Positions 1 through 9,490 of a stretch of DNA of 26,598 bases are shown piece after piece. Numbering within the stretch: the stretch's first letter is position 1; each line of letters begins with the position of its first letter. The DNA comes from Betaproteobacteria bacterium (GTDB lineage Bacteria > Pseudomonadota > Gammaproteobacteria > Burkholderiales > SG8-41), in NCBI GenBank assembly GCA_025363575.1, contig JANYDM010000199.1, forward strand, positions 1-26,598. Direction: 5' to 3'. Made by a program: the position numbers and the translations under genes. The notes under the pieces were generated by a model, which was not told the origin of the DNA, made no database searches, and saw nothing but the letters and a program-made list of their open reading frames with translations.

Positions 1-378
1 CGCGAAGGCAAGCGCGTCAACGCTCTGATGGCGCCGTTCGCGGCCAATCTCAGCAATGCAGATCTCAACAACATCGCCGCTCATTACACCGCACAAAAGC
101 TCGCACCCACTGGCCTTAAAACGACTGCGGCCGATGCGGAAAACGGCGCGCGCCTTGCGCAGCAGTTCAACTGCGTGCAGTGTCACGGCCCCGCGCTCGC
201 CGGCCAGCAGCACATCCCGCGCCTTGCCGGACAACAGCACGATTATCTCAAGACCCAATTGCGCGGCTTTCGCGCGGCGACCCGCTTCGATATGGATGGC
301 CAGATGACGTCGGCAGCGCAGTCGTTGTCCGACGCCGACATTGAAGTCCTCGCGAACTATCTTGCCGGCATCAACTAA
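1..378 (+). CDS. C-terminal part of a diheme cytochrome c4-like protein (5' end outside window)
   Basis: The frame is open from base 1, so the gene starts upstream of the window. The first visible residues (MAPFAANLS, then IAAHY) look like the end of a first class I cytochrome c domain, including a likely axial Met. A second domain follows with the heme-binding motif CVQCH at residues 58-62 of the visible frame and a likely axial Met in GQMTSAA. Two such domains in tandem are typical of cytochrome c4/c553, periplasmic electron carriers to terminal oxidases. The TAA stop is 19 bases before the TonB receptor start, so the two may be co-transcribed. The class is clear; the exact redox partner is not. 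Confidence 0.85.
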   Translation, partial: REGKRVNALMAPFAANLSNADLNNIAAHYTAQKLAPTGLKTTAADAENGARLAQQFNCVQCHGPALAGQQHIPRLAGQQHDYLKTQLRGFRAATRFDMDGQMTSAAQSLSDADIEVLANYLAGIN

Positions 379-397
379 GCGCGAAGCGGCAGGCACA

Positions 398-2542
398 ATG
401 AAATATTCCGGCACGTTATCTGTTTTGCCCGCTTGCGTGCTCGCGGCACTGACGACAGGCGTGCCCGGAGCCAGTGCGCAGGAAGCGAAGCCGCCGACTG
501 CGCCGGTCTTGCTCCCGGAAGTCGTCACCAGCGCGACGCGCACCGCGCGCGACAGCTTTGATCTGCCGGTCGCAATCGACAGCATTGACAAGAGCGTCAT
601 TCAGGAAGACCGCGCGCAAGTCAATTTGTCCGAGGCGCTGAACCGCGTGCCCGGCGTGGCGACGCTCAATCGCCAGAACTACGCGCAGGACCTGCAAATC
701 TCGTCGCGCGGCTTCGGCGCGCGTTCGGCCTTTGGCGTGCGCGGCATCCGGCTTATCGCCGATGGCATTCCTGCCACGCTGCCCGACGGCTCGGGACAGG
801 CGGCATCGTTCAACCTCGGCACCGCCGAGCGCATTGAAGTGATGCGCGGCCCATTCTCGACCCTGTACGGCAATTCCGGCGGCGGCGTAATCCAGGTCTT
901 CACCGCCGACGGCCCGCCTGACCCGACGCTCACGGGCTCGATATTCGGCGGCAGCTACCGCACGTATAAAGGCGACCTGCAATTCGGCGGTCAGGCCGGC
1001 AGCGTCAACTACAATCTGGACGCATCGCGCTTTCATACCGACGGCTACCGCGACCACAGCACGGTCACGCGCGACCAGTCGAATGCCAAGCTCAAAGTTC
1101 CGGTGTCGACCGGCACGCTGACCATGCTCGTCAATACCTTCGACCAGCCGGAAACGCAAGACCCGCTCGGCCTGTCGCGCGCGCAGGCGATCAGCAATCC
1201 GCGCCAGGCTGACGTTTCCGCAACGACGTTCAACACGCGCAAAAGCGTGCGCCAGAACCAGGTGGGTTTTGTTTATGACATGAATCTGAGCGGCGCGGAC
1301 AAATTATCGGCACGTACTTATCTGGGCGACCGCCAGGTCACGCAGTTCCAGGCCATTCCGCTGGCGGCCCAACTGGCTGCGACATCGTCGGGTGCGGTGG
1401 TCGATCAGGATTTCGGCTACGAAGGCGTTGGCCTGCGCTGGACGCATACAGCGGGCGCGATTGAACAGCCGCTGACCTTCAGCCTGGGTGTCGACGCCGA
1501 CCGCATGGGCCAGCACCGCAAAGGCTATATCAATAACAACGGCATCTCGGGCGCATTGAAACGCGACGAAGACAATACCGTGATGAATACCGACATCTAC
1601 GGCCAGCTGGAATGGAAGTTTGCATCTCGCTGGAGCGCAAGCGCTGGCCTGCGCCACAGCCATGTGAGCTTCGGCTCCAAGGATTATTACATCGCGGCGG
1701 GCAATCCAAACGACAGCGGCAGCGTAAGCTACAGCAGCACTTCGCCGGTCGCGGGCATTGTGTTCAGCGCCTCGCCGGCTGTGAACCTCTACGCGAACGT
1801 CGGGCGCGGCTTCGAAACTCCGACACTCATCGAACTCGCCTACCGCCCGGGCGGCGCGACCGGACTCAATCTCGCGCTGCAGCCGGCGACCAGCCTGCAC
1901 AAGGAAATCGGCGCGAAAGCGAAAGTCGGCAAAGCGGCGCGCGTAAACCTCGCTGTTTTTGAAATCGACACCAGCAACGAAATTGTCGTCAACAGCTCGG
2001 TCGGCGGCCGCACCGACTACAAGAACGCGTCGACGACACGGCGGCGCGGAGCGGAGCTGTCGGTCGAAAGTTATCTTGGCGCGGGCTTCGAAGCGTACCT
2101 CGCGTATACGTGGCTCGACGCGCAGTTCACGCAGGCTTTTACCACCAACTCCACCAATTGCATTTCCGCCGTTGCCGCTGCCGTCAACGCCCCCGCCGGC
2201 AACAAGCTGCCCGGGGTGCCGGGTTATTCGCTGTTCGGCGAGCTCGTGTGGCGCCATGCGGCGAGCGGCTTTCACGCCGGGGCTGAAGTGCGCGCCAACG
2301 GCAAGGTCTACGTCAACGATTTGAATTGCGCGTCCGCCAATCCGTACACGATAGCCAATCTGCGCGCGGGCTTCGAACAGCGCGGCAGGAAATGGCGCTT
2401 GAGCGAATTCGTGCGCGTGGACAACATAACTGACCGCCAATATATCGGCTCCGTGATCATCGCCGACGGCAACAACCGCTTTTACGAGCCGTCGCCCGGG
2501 CGCAACTACCTGGTCGGCGTCAGCGCGCAACTCAGCTTCTAG
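398..2542 (+). CDS. TonB-dependent outer-membrane receptor
   Basis: This 714-residue protein has a signal peptide (cleavage likely after ASA, residue 27) and a TonB-box-like [10 protein letters not shown] at about 39-48. A plug domain follows (about 55-175), with the typical [22 protein letters not shown] and [13 protein letters not shown] signatures. The rest is a long beta-barrel ending in an aromatic residue (AQLSF), as outer-membrane proteins do. It should import a scarce ligand using TonB-ExbBD energy. I chose ATG 398 because the signal peptide begins there; an in-frame start at 341 would overlap the cytochrome. It resembles the FecA-like siderophore/metal group, but the ligand cannot be read from sequence. 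The thiamine genes downstream raise a thiamine-related ligand only as a guess, and no TPP riboswitch supports it. Confidence 0.9.
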   Translation: MKYSGTLSVLPACVLAALTTGVPGASAQEAKPPTAPVLLPEVVTSATRTARDSFDLPVAIDSIDKSVIQEDRAQVNLSEALNRVPGVATLNRQNYAQDLQISSRGFGARSAFGVRGIRLIADGIPATLPDGSGQAASFNLGTAERIEVMRGPFSTLYGNSGGGVIQVFTADGPPDPTLTGSIFGGSYRTYKGDLQFGGQAGSVNYNLDASRFHTDGYRDHSTVTRDQSNAKLKVPVSTGTLTMLVNTFDQPETQDPLGLSRAQAISNPRQADVSATTFNTRKSVRQNQVGFVYDMNLSGADKLSARTYLGDRQVTQFQAIPLAAQLAATSSGAVVDQDFGYEGVGLRWTHTAGAIEQPLTFSLGVDADRMGQHRKGYINNNGISGALKRDEDNTVMNTDIYGQLEWKFASRWSASAGLRHSHVSFGSKDYYIAAGNPNDSGSVSYSSTSPVAGIVFSASPAVNLYANVGRGFETPTLIELAYRPGGATGLNLALQPATSLHKEIGAKAKVGKAARVNLAVFEIDTSNEIVVNSSVGGRTDYKNASTTRRRGAELSVESYLGAGFEAYLAYTWLDAQFTQAFTTNSTNCISAVAAAVNAPAGNKLPGVPGYSLFGELVWRHAASGFHAGAEVRANGKVYVNDLNCASANPYTIANLRAGFEQRGRKWRLSEFVRVDNITDRQYIGSVIIADGNNRFYEPSPGRNYLVGVSAQLSF

Positions 2543-2613
2543 CGCCGTCCGGCGGATTGCCAAGCAGCGCGCAAGCTGCAAGAATTCCGTTCCGGCCTCT
2601 GGAACGAAACATC

Positions 2614-2817
2614 GTGATTGCTCTCACTGTCAACGGCGAGCCCCGCCGCTTCGAACGACCGCTCAACTGCCGCCAGTTGCTCGAGCATCTCGAGCTGGCC
2701 GGCAAGCGCGTGGCCATCGAGCGCAACGGCGAAATCGTCCCGCGCGGCCGCCATGCCGAACAGTTGCTGGCTGACGGCGACACGCTGGAGATCGTGGTGG
2801 CCGTCGGCGGCGGCTGA
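2614..2817 (+). CDS. thiS: ThiS sulfur-carrier protein
   Basis: A 67-residue ubiquitin-fold protein starting at GTG 2614 ([13 protein letters not shown]) and ending in the C-terminal GlyGly (VAVGGG) that is adenylated and turned into a thiocarboxylate to donate sulfur for the thiazole ring of thiamine. Length matches the family (about 66). An ATG-less in-frame extension to 2557 adds residues unlike ThiS, so GTG was preferred; the upstream ribosome site is weak. thiG follows about 107 bases downstream, the usual pairing. No TPP (thi-box) riboswitch is visible between the TonB gene and thiS. Confidence 0.9.
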   Translation: MIALTVNGEPRRFERPLNCRQLLEHLELAGKRVAIERNGEIVPRGRHAEQLLADGDTLEIVVAVGGG

Positions 2818-2867
2818 CCGGGGTCAATGCGGCGGCGCCATTAACGGCGCATACTTCCGAATCCTGT

Positions 2868-2912
2868 ATCCCCTTCCCTCGTTTGCGGGGCAAGGCAGGA
2901 TGGGGGAAACCA
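2868..2912. repeat. Short GC-rich intergenic repeat-like segment
   Basis: Between thiS and thiG lies a segment of C-rich then G-rich blocks (CCCCTTCCCTCG, GCGGGGCAAGG, GGATGGGGG). It is the style of dispersed palindromic intergenic repeats common in high-GC proteobacteria. A related block occurs at 17710-17800. Its G-rich end also serves as a ribosome-site-like stretch ahead of thiG. Confidence 0.35.
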
Positions 2913-2913
2913 A

Positions 2914-2928
2914 ATGACTATTTTATGA
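2914..2928 (+). other. Possible four-codon leader ORF coupled to thiG
   Basis: ATG ACT ATT TTA TGA sits 6 bases after a GGGGGA stretch, a good ribosome-site distance, and its stop overlaps the thiG start as ATGA. The thiG ATG itself lies too far from that stretch. The arrangement suggests translational coupling, but a chance short frame is equally possible. Confidence 0.2.
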
Positions 2929-3737
2929 AACCCCACGAAAATCTCGACGCGCTGACCATCGCGGGCAAGCCGTATCAATCGCGGTTGCTCGTCGGCACCG
3001 GCAAGTACAAGGACTTCGCCGAGACTCGCGCCGCGATCGACGCCAGCGGCGCGCAGATCGTCACCGTCGCCATCCGCCGCACCAACATCGGCCAGGATCC
3101 CGGGCAGCCCAGCCTGCTCGACGTGCTGCCGCTGTCGCACTTTACTATTCTGCCGAACACCGCCGGCTGCTACACCGCCGACGATGCGGTGCGCACGCTC
3201 AGGCTCGCGCGCGAGCTTCTCGACGGTCACGATCTCGTCAAGCTCGAGGTGCTCGGCGATCAGAAGACGCTGTTCCCCAACATGGCGGAAACGCTGCGCG
3301 CCGCCGCCACGCTGGTCAAAGACGGTTTCAAGGTGATGGTCTACTGCAGCGACGATCCTATCGCCGCAAAACAGCTCGAAGAAACCGGCTGCTGTGCCGT
3401 CATGCCGCTCGCGTCGCTGATAGGTTCGGGCATGGGCATACTGAATCCATGGAACCTGCAAATCATCATCGACAACGCGAGAGTGCCGATCATCGTCGAC
3501 GCCGGCGTTGGCACCGCTTCGGATGCGGCGATTGCGATGGAGCTCGGCTGCCAGGGCGTGCTGATGAATACCGCGATTGCGACCGCGAAAAATCCGGTCA
3601 TGATGGCTTCAGCGATGAAAAAAGCGGTCGAGGCCGGACGCGAGGCTTTTCTGGCGGGGCGCATGGCGAAGAAACCTTATGCGGCCGTGGCCAGTTCGCC
3701 AAGCGACGGTACATTCACGGCCGGGCCACCGGTATAA
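2925..3737 (+). CDS. thiG: Thiazole synthase ThiG
   Basis: A 270-residue TIM-barrel enzyme that condenses 1-deoxy-D-xylulose 5-phosphate, dehydroglycine/iminoglycine and the ThiS thiocarboxylate to the thiamine thiazole phosphate. Seen: the N-terminal [17 protein letters not shown] signature, [16 protein letters not shown], the Schiff-base lysine in LVKLEVLGD (Lys106), [12 protein letters not shown] and the C-terminal phosphate-binding [18 protein letters not shown]. Full length for the family. Start at ATG 2925 matches where ThiG homology begins; the TTG-initiated extension to 2883 is encoded by the intergenic repeat and is unlikely. Cytoplasmic; thiS is upstream, trmB follows after 56 bases. 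Confidence 0.96.
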   Translation: MKPHENLDALTIAGKPYQSRLLVGTGKYKDFAETRAAIDASGAQIVTVAIRRTNIGQDPGQPSLLDVLPLSHFTILPNTAGCYTADDAVRTLRLARELLDGHDLVKLEVLGDQKTLFPNMAETLRAAATLVKDGFKVMVYCSDDPIAAKQLEETGCCAVMPLASLIGSGMGILNPWNLQIIIDNARVPIIVDAGVGTASDAAIAMELGCQGVLMNTAIATAKNPVMMASAMKKAVEAGREAFLAGRMAKKPYAAVASSPSDGTFTAGPPV

Positions 3738-3793
3738 AAACGCGGTCCTGCGCGGCTGGCGCTGCCGAAGCCGCGCCGCTACACTGCGGTGCA

Positions 3794-4468
3794 ATGAACG
3801 ACATGCACCGGCCCATCCGCAGTTTCGTCTTGCGTCAGGGACGCGTATCGAACGCGCAGCAGCGCGCGCACGAAACTCTCCTGCCGCAATTCGGCATCCC
3901 GTATGCGCCACAAAGGGTCGAACTCGGCCAGGTGTTCGGCCGTGACGCGCCCCGGATCCTTGAAATCGGCTTCGGCATGGGTGAGACGACCGCGGCGATT
4001 GCCGCGCAACATCCTGAAAACGATTATCTGGGCATCGAGGTGCACACGCCCGGCGTCGGCAGCCTGTTGAAGTTAATCGGCGAACAAGGGCTCGCCAATG
4101 TGCGCATCATTCAGCATGACGCAGTCGAAGTGCTGGACAACATGATTGCGCCCGCCGCGCTCGACGCGGCGCATATTTTCTTTCCCGACCCGTGGCCGAA
4201 GAAGCGCCATCACAAGCGGCGCCTCCTGCAGCCGGCGTTCGTCGCGTTGCTGGTAGAGCGCATGAAGCCCGGCAGCTACCTGCATGCCGCAACAGACTGG
4301 CAGGAATACGCCGGGCAGATACTCGATGTTTTACAGCGGGAGCCGCAGCTGACGAATACCGCGACGAACTATGCGGTGCGCCCGGACTACCGGCCGCAAA
4401 CCAAGTTCGAAAGCCGCGGTCTCAAGCTCGGCCACGGCGTGTGGGACATCATCTTCAAGCGGCGCTGA
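3794..4468 (+). CDS. trmB: tRNA (guanine-N7-)-methyltransferase TrmB
   Basis: A 224-residue SAM-dependent methyltransferase that makes m7G46 in the tRNA variable loop. The SAM-binding motif I is [12 protein letters not shown] (about residues 55-66), followed by YLGIEVH (motif II) and the family signature [14 protein letters not shown] near residue 135. The C-terminus has the conserved TKFESRG, just before the end. Start ATG 3794 gives the usual N-terminal [10 protein letters not shown]. An in-frame extension back to 3449 overlaps thiG and is spurious. Cytoplasmic. Confidence 0.96.
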   Translation: MNDMHRPIRSFVLRQGRVSNAQQRAHETLLPQFGIPYAPQRVELGQVFGRDAPRILEIGFGMGETTAAIAAQHPENDYLGIEVHTPGVGSLLKLIGEQGLANVRIIQHDAVEVLDNMIAPAALDAAHIFFPDPWPKKRHHKRRLLQPAFVALLVERMKPGSYLHAATDWQEYAGQILDVLQREPQLTNTATNYAVRPDYRPQTKFESRGLKLGHGVWDIIFKRR

Positions 4469-4497
4469 AAGAACTTAACCCGAAGCGGAGGAATGCG

Positions 4498-4761
4498 ATG
4501 AACAATGAAAAAATTAAAGTACGCGTTACCGAAACCGGCCAGACGATGGATGTGGTGGTTTACGACAAGCGGGCCTCCGGTATACAGGTCGTGCTCGGCG
4601 AAGGCGTGCACAGCGTGAAATGCGAACTCACGCCGACGCGCACGGGGGCCGCCTACGTCGGATCGGTGATGGGCCGCGAAATCGTCTACGAGCGCAATCG
4701 CGAGCAGGTGCAGGCGGACATCGACCGGCTCAATCCGAAGCTGCGCGAATTCAAGCGCTGA
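4498..4761 (+). CDS. Conserved small protein of unknown function
   Basis: An 87-residue soluble protein directly after trmB (29 bases), with an excellent ribosome site (GGAGGA, 6 bases before ATG 4498). It has no signal peptide or membrane segment. The middle is beta-rich (IKVRVTETG, MDVVVYDKR, IQVVLGEG, KCELTPTR) and the C-terminus is a basic/acidic helix (REIVYERNREQVQADIDRL). I do not recognise a characterised family. Strong ribosome site and position suggest a real, translated gene. Confidence 0.8.
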   Translation: MNNEKIKVRVTETGQTMDVVVYDKRASGIQVVLGEGVHSVKCELTPTRTGAAYVGSVMGREIVYERNREQVQADIDRLNPKLREFKR

Positions 4762-4783
4762 CGCAGCGCGCCGCGCGCATCGG

Positions 4784-5764
4784 CTAAGGCTCGACTCTGA
4801 GGTTGGCTTCCTTGACGAGCTTGCCCCAGCGTGCTGCTTCGGCCGCCATGAATTGACCGAACTGCTCCGGCGTGCTGGAGACCGTTTCCACGCCGAGCTC
4901 GCCGAGCTTGGTCTTTACGTCTGGCGTCGCCAGCGCCTTCACGAGATCGCCATTTACCTTGTCGATAATAGAGCGCGGCACGCCGGCCGGGAACAGGATG
5001 CCCCACCAGTTGACCGCGGCGAACCCTTTGATGCCTTCTTCCGCGAGGGTCGGCAGCTCCGGCGTGAACGGCCAGCGCTTTTCACTGGTGACTGCGATGG
5101 CGCGCAGCTTGCCGGTCTTCATCGCCTGCATCGCGGGCAACGCATCGGAAAACATGGTCGTTATCTGCCCGCCCATCACATCGGTGATGGCGAGCGCGTT
5201 GCCCTTGTACGGGACGGTTATCATATCGACAGCGGCGAGCCGCTTGAACATCTCGCCCGCAAAATGCGACATGCTGCCCGGGCCGCTCGTGCCGTAACTC
5301 AATTCGCCGGGACGCCGCCTGGCCAATGCGATCAGTTCCTTAGTGTTCTTCACCGGCAGTGTCGCCGGCACGACGAGAATATTGGCGGAGTTGGTAATCC
5401 GGCTCACCGGCGCAAAGTCTTTTTGCCAGTCGTACGAGACCCGCGCGAGCAGCGGCTTGGCGACGACCGGGCCGAAGTTACCGAGCAGAAAGGTATAGCC
5501 GTCCGCGGGCTGCTTCGCCGCGTACTCCATGCCGATGGAGCCGTCGGCGCCCGGCCGCGAATCGACGAGCACGATCTGGCCCCAGTACTCGGTGAGCTTC
5601 GCGCCGATGATGCGCGCCATCACATCCGAACTGCCTCCAGGCGGATACGTAACGATGAACTTCACCAGCTTGTTGGGATAATCCTGCGCCTGTGCGTGCA
5701 AAGCGCCGCCCCCAAAAGCGCATACGGCGACGCTCGCACAAAATATCCGGCTGACAGCTTGCAT
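4784..5764 (-). CDS. Bug/TctC-family periplasmic solute-binding receptor
   Basis: A 326-residue tripartite-tricarboxylate-transporter-type receptor. The signal peptide ends at ALHAQAQ (about residue 25). Hallmarks: YPNKLVKFIVTYPPGGSSD, AAKQPADGYTFLLGN, YGTSGPGSMSH, VPYKGNALAITDVMGGQI and PTLAEEGIKGF. ATG 5764 was chosen for its strong GGAGGAG ribosome site and because the signal peptide starts there; a longer frame reaches 5878. These proteins bind small carboxylates in the periplasm, and most copies in Burkholderiales stand alone without tctA/tctB membrane genes, as here. Ligand unknown. It lies 76 bases after hemW on the same strand. Confidence 0.92.
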   Translation of the reverse strand: MQAVSRIFCASVAVCAFGGGALHAQAQDYPNKLVKFIVTYPPGGSSDVMARIIGAKLTEYWGQIVLVDSRPGADGSIGMEYAAKQPADGYTFLLGNFGPVVAKPLLARVSYDWQKDFAPVSRITNSANILVVPATLPVKNTKELIALARRRPGELSYGTSGPGSMSHFAGEMFKRLAAVDMITVPYKGNALAITDVMGGQITTMFSDALPAMQAMKTGKLRAIAVTSEKRWPFTPELPTLAEEGIKGFAAVNWWGILFPAGVPRSIIDKVNGDLVKALATPDVKTKLGELGVETVSSTPEQFGQFMAAEAARWGKLVKEANLRVEP

Positions 5765-5840
5765 GACTCCTCCATGGCTGGGCTTGTGACTGCGGCACAC
5801 ATTGTAGAGCCTGCTCCGCAAATCCGCACGCGTTGCATCA

Positions 5841-7037
5841 TCATCTGCGACAAGAAGGAGCATCGGCAGGCGCGCCACCGCTCGGCGGCAGAAAAATCTG
5901 CAGCAAATCGTTGAGGAAGCGCCGGCCGAGCGCGGTCGGCTCGACGCGTTGATGATCGCGCCTCAACAATCCTTTTGCCTCCGCCTGCTCGAGCGGCTTC
6001 AATATCGCCGTCAACGGAATGCCTGCGCGCTCTTCGAACAGCACCAGCGGGAAGCCACCGTTCAGACGCAGTGCGTTCATCATGAATTCGAAACCGATTT
6101 CGCGCGCGGCAACATCGTGCTGCTCCTGTATCGCGCCATCCGTCAGCGCGCCGTCCATGTATTGTTTCGGCTGCTTGTAGCGCGCCTGGCGCACGATGCG
6201 ATCGGGAAATGAAATTTTGCTGTGCGCGCCCGCGCCGATGCCGAGATAGTCGCCGAACGACCAATAGTTCATGTTGTGCCGCGACTGCCTGCCGGGCAGC
6301 GCGAACGCCGAAGTCTCGTAGTGGCGATAACCGGCCGCGCCGAGCTTCTCCTCGATGGCATCCTGCATCTCTGCCGCCGCATCGTCGCCCGGCAGCGCCG
6401 GAGGATAGCGGTGAAAGTAGGTGTTTGGCTCGAGCGTCAGGTGATAGGCCGACAGATGCGGCGGCGCATAAGCGAGCGCGGTGTCGATATCCGCGAGCGC
6501 CGCCTCGGGCGTCTGCTCCGGCAAGCCGTACATGAGGTCGAGATTGAAATTGTCGAAATTCGCGCGCGCGATTTCGATCGCCGCGCGCGCCTCATCACTA
6601 TCATGTATTCGCCCCAGCGCCTTCAATTGCGCGGGACTAAAACTCTGGATGCCGATCGATAAACGGTTAATACCTGCCTGCCTGAACGCGCGGAATTTTT
6701 CGGCTTCGAACGTTCCCGGGTTGGCCTCCAGCGTAACCTCGGCCTCGACCGACAACGGCACGCGCGCGCGCACGGCATCGAGTATGCGCGCTATGCTGGC
6801 CGCCGAAAAAACACTCGGCGTGCCGCCGCCGAAAAAAACCGTGTAAACCTTGCGGCCCCAGATCAGCGGCAGCGCCGCTTCGAGATCCGCGATCAATGCG
6901 TCGACGTAACGGTCTTCCGGCGCCGGCTCGCGAATCTCATGCGAGTTGAAATCGCAATACGGGCATTTGCGCACGCACCACGGAATGTGGATATAGAGCG
7001 ACAGCGGGGGCAGTGCCTTGAACCGCGGGGCGAGCAT
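5841..7037 (-). CDS. hemW: Heme chaperone HemW (radical SAM)
   Basis: A 398-residue radical-SAM protein with the [4Fe-4S] motif Cys21-VRK-Cys25-PY-Cys28 followed by Asp-Phe. The Phe, where true HemN has a fourth Cys, marks HemW, a heme-binding chaperone, rather than coproporphyrinogen dehydrogenase. Other features: FFGGGTPS (SAM-binding GGxP region), EANPGTF, RLSIGIQSF, DLMYGLPEQT and the C-terminal HemN-type domain (GFEFMMNALRLNGGF). ATG 7037 gives the usual short N-terminus; in-frame codons back to 7091 are encoded by the heptamer repeat. It is the third gene of an rph-rdgB-hemW run. Confidence 0.95.
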   Translation of the reverse strand: MLAPRFKALPPLSLYIHIPWCVRKCPYCDFNSHEIREPAPEDRYVDALIADLEAALPLIWGRKVYTVFFGGGTPSVFSAASIARILDAVRARVPLSVEAEVTLEANPGTFEAEKFRAFRQAGINRLSIGIQSFSPAQLKALGRIHDSDEARAAIEIARANFDNFNLDLMYGLPEQTPEAALADIDTALAYAPPHLSAYHLTLEPNTYFHRYPPALPGDDAAAEMQDAIEEKLGAAGYRHYETSAFALPGRQSRHNMNYWSFGDYLGIGAGAHSKISFPDRIVRQARYKQPKQYMDGALTDGAIQEQHDVAAREIGFEFMMNALRLNGGFPLVLFEERAGIPLTAILKPLEQAEAKGLLRRDHQRVEPTALGRRFLNDLLQIFLPPSGGAPADAPSCRR

Positions 7038-7047
7038 AGCGAGGGGC

Positions 7048-7140
7048 CGAGGATCGAGGATCGAGGATCGAGGTGAACGCACGGTAGACAAGCACTATCG
7101 CCGAAACGGCGTCCTCGATCCTCGATACTCGAGCCTCGAT
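7048..7140. repeat. Heptamer-repeat inverted element between hemW and rdgB
   Basis: The left arm is a tandem heptamer CGAGGAT (three copies plus CGAGG, 7048-7073). The right arm (7113-7140) carries CCTCGAT at 7113, 7120 and 7134, with a variant between. The arms are complementary across about 39 bases, so the transcript could form a long hairpin. The right arm is inside the rdgB reading frame. A diverged relative lies at 9491-9641. Confidence 0.8.
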
Positions 7141-7742
7141 CCCGCAAGCCTGGCGACCAGTGCGGCTAGCGCCTGGCCGCGATGGCTGATGCGATTTTTT
7201 TCTGCTGGCAAAAGTTCCGCGCCGGTTTTCTTCAGCGCTGGAATCAGGAACAGCGGATCGTAGCCGAAGCCGCCCGCGCCGCGCGGCGCTTTGAGAATCT
7301 CGCCGTGCCATTCGGCTTCGCAGATCATCGGCTGCGGATCGGCGGCGCACCGCGTGAGCACGATCGCGCAATAGTAATGCGCGCGGCGGTCGGTTGCCTG
7401 CGCCAGCATATCCAGCAGCTTGCAATTGTTTCGCGCGTCCTGGTCCGCGCGTCCTGCGGCGGCGGCCTCCGCAAAGCGCGCTGAACGCACGCCGGGCGCG
7501 CCATCGAGCGCGTCAACGCAGATGCCGGAATCGTCAGCGAGCGCCGGCAGCCCCGTGTGCGCGCTGGCGTGGCGCGCCTTGGCCAGCGCGTTCTCGATGA
7601 ATGTGCAGTGCGGCTCCGCGGCCTCGGGCACGCCGAGCGTGGACTGCGCGACGATTTCGATGTCGAGCGGTGCCAGCAGCGCACCTATCTCATTCAGCTT
7701 GCCGACGTTGTTCGTGGCAATGACGAGCTTCTTAATATTCAT
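7095..7742 (-). CDS. rdgB: XTP/dITP pyrophosphatase RdgB (HAM1)
   Basis: A 215-residue nucleotide-pool sanitiser that hydrolyses dITP, dXTP and XTP to monophosphates. Seen: the N-terminal substrate loop ATNNVGKLNEI, the metal/catalytic region ALADDSGICVDALDGAPGVRSARFA, and GGFGYDPLF followed by KNRISHRGQAL. The last 15 or so residues (from about GSRLEYRGSR) do not look like the family and are encoded by the heptamer repeat, which leads into the TAG stop. Downstream of rph by 39 bases, upstream of hemW by 57; likely one transcript. Confidence 0.95.
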   Translation of the reverse strand: MNIKKLVIATNNVGKLNEIGALLAPLDIEIVAQSTLGVPEAAEPHCTFIENALAKARHASAHTGLPALADDSGICVDALDGAPGVRSARFAEAAAAGRADQDARNNCKLLDMLAQATDRRAHYYCAIVLTRCAADPQPMICEAEWHGEILKAPRGAGGFGYDPLFLIPALKKTGAELLPAEKNRISHRGQALAALVARLAGSRLEYRGSRTPFRR

Positions 7743-7781
7743 AGACTAAATCGCGAACCGCAAAGGCAAAGCTTTTGCCGT

Positions 7782-8498
7782 TCAGTTTTTTAAAGCCGCC
7801 TTCTGCGCCGCGATGAGCTGCTGGATGCCATTCTGCGCGAGATCGAGCAGTGCATTCATTTCGGCGCGCGAGAACGGCGCGCCCTCTGCGGTGCCCTGCA
7901 CTTCGATCAGCCCGCCGCTGCCGGTCATCACGACGTTCATGTCGGTGTCGCACGCGGAGTCTTCCGGATAGTCGAGATCGAGCACCGGCACGCCCTGATA
8001 GACGCCGACGGAGACCGCGGCGACAAAATCGCGCAGCGGCGTCGCCGCCAGCAATTTCTTTTCGAGCAGCAAGCCGACCGCGTCGTGCACCGCGACGAAC
8101 GCGCCGGTAATCCCCGCCGTGCGCGTGCCGCCGTCCGCCTGGATCACGTCGCAGTCGATTTGCAGCGTACGCTCGCCGAGGGCCTTGAGGTCGACCACCG
8201 CGCGCAGCGCGCGGCCGATCAGGCGCTGAATTTCCTGCGTGCGGCCCGACTGTTTGCCGCGCGCCGCCTCGCGGTCGGAGCGCGTGTTCGTCGCGCGCGG
8301 CAGCATGCCGTATTCGGCAGTAAGCCAGCCCTGCCCGCGGCCCTTCAGAAACGGCGGCACTTTGTCTTCGACGCTGACAGTGCACAGGACCTTGGTATCG
8401 CCGGCCTCTATCAGCACCGCGCCTTCGGCGTGACGCGTGTAGCGGCGTGTGATCCGGATGTTGCGCAGCTCGTCTGGCGCGCGCTTGCTGGGCCGCAT
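7782..8498 (-). CDS. rph: Ribonuclease PH
   Basis: A 238-residue phosphorolytic 3'-5' exoribonuclease that trims tRNA 3' ends. Full length, with the N-terminal [42 protein letters not shown] and the phosphate-binding region [40 protein letters not shown] and [20 protein letters not shown] follow. The ribosome site AGGAAAG lies a few bases before ATG 8498. First gene of a - strand run with rdgB and hemW; divergent from yicC across 125 bases that must hold both promoters. Confidence 0.97.
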   Translation of the reverse strand: MRPSKRAPDELRNIRITRRYTRHAEGAVLIEAGDTKVLCTVSVEDKVPPFLKGRGQGWLTAEYGMLPRATNTRSDREAARGKQSGRTQEIQRLIGRALRAVVDLKALGERTLQIDCDVIQADGGTRTAGITGAFVAVHDAVGLLLEKKLLAATPLRDFVAAVSVGVYQGVPVLDLDYPEDSACDTDMNVVMTGSGGLIEVQGTAEGAPFSRAEMNALLDLAQNGIQQLIAAQKAALKN

Positions 8499-8623
8499 AA
8501 TGTGCTATCTTTCCTGGCTGAATTTGAGGACTGATCCGACAATGCGGTGAGCCCGGCCAAGGCCGGTTACGCAAGCCGCATATTTTACCCTTCACTGCGC
8601 AGTTTTCGCCCGCGACGGACAAA

Positions 8624-9490
8624 ATGATTTACAGCATGACCGGATTTGCCAGCGCCGCCCGTGAGCTCTCGACGGCCGTGCTCAACCTTGAAATCCGCTC
8701 GGTCAACCACCGCTACCTCGATCTGCAGTTCCGCCTGCCCGATGAATTGCGCGCGCTCGAGCCCGGCTTGCGCGAAGCGATCGTCGCCCGGCTGAACCGC
8801 GGCAAGATCGAATGCCGCATCGGGCTCAATGCTTTGCCCGCGGCGCAAAAGTCTTTCGAGTTGAATGCCGAAGTCCTCAAGCAACTGCGGGCGCTGAGTG
8901 AAAAGCTGCGCCTGGCCTGGCCCAGCGTGCCCGGCCTCACGGCGGCGGAAATTCTGCGCTGGCCCGGCATGCTGGGCGCGGAATCGGTTTCGCTCGACGA
9001 GATGCGCGCGGCGTGCAACGAGGCACTGCAGGCGGTGCTCGCCGAGTTCACGGCCTCGCGCGCGCGCGAAGGCGAAAAACTCAAAGCAGTGCTGCTCGAG
9101 CGCGTCGCTTCGATGGAAGAGCGCGTGGCCACGGTGGCGCCGCGCATGCCGCAGGTGCTCGCGGCCTACCGCGACAAGCTGGCCGCGCGCCTGCATGAGG
9201 CGATGGCCGTCAACGATGACGAGCGCATCCGCCAGGAGATCACGCTCTTCGCCAACCGTGTCGACGTCGACGAGGAACTGTCGCGGCTCGCCGCCCATTT
9301 CAGCGAGATCAAGCGCATCCTCGACAAAGGCGGCGCCGTCGGCAAGCGGCTCGACTTCATGATGCAGGAGCTCAATCGCGAAGCAAATACGCTGGGCTCG
9401 AAATCCGTCGACAGTGAAGTCACGCAGGTCGCGCTCGATTTGAAGCTTCTGATCGAGCAGATGAGAGAACAGATTCAGAACATCGAATAG
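8624..9490 (+). CDS. yicC: YicC-family endoribonuclease
   Basis: A 288-residue protein with the diagnostic N-terminus MIYSMTGFA, EIRSVNHRYLD, and the C-terminal DUF1732-type signature KGGAVGKRLDFMMQELNREANT followed by QMREQIQNIE. The family was long uncharacterised and is now regarded as an endoribonuclease affecting RNA turnover. The central part is an alanine-rich coiled-coil region. It precedes gmk, a conserved pairing in beta- and gammaproteobacteria, here separated by a repeat element. Confidence 0.95.
   Translation: MIYSMTGFASAARELSTAVLNLEIRSVNHRYLDLQFRLPDELRALEPGLREAIVARLNRGKIECRIGLNALPAAQKSFELNAEVLKQLRALSEKLRLAWPSVPGLTAAEILRWPGMLGAESVSLDEMRAACNEALQAVLAEFTASRAREGEKLKAVLLERVASMEERVATVAPRMPQVLAAYRDKLAARLHEAMAVNDDERIRQEITLFANRVDVDEELSRLAAHFSEIKRILDKGGAVGKRLDFMMQELNREANTLGSKSVDSEVTQVALDLKLLIEQMREQIQNIE

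Noticed and set aside
2543..2613. TPP riboswitch ahead of thiS
   Set aside because: The thi-box core sequences (CUGAGA and the ACC...UGAUCUGG-like arm) are absent.
4853..5914. 353-residue + strand ORF over the Bug receptor
   Set aside because: Arg/His/Ala-rich shadow of a clear Bug gene on the other strand.
7048..7140. CRISPR-like repeats
   Set aside because: Units are 7 bases in tandem without unique spacers and form an inverted repeat; there are no cas genes.
7765..7779. Terminator between rph and rdgB (GGCAAA / TTTGCC)
   Set aside because: Only a 6-bp AT-containing stem and no T-run after it; the genes look co-transcribed.
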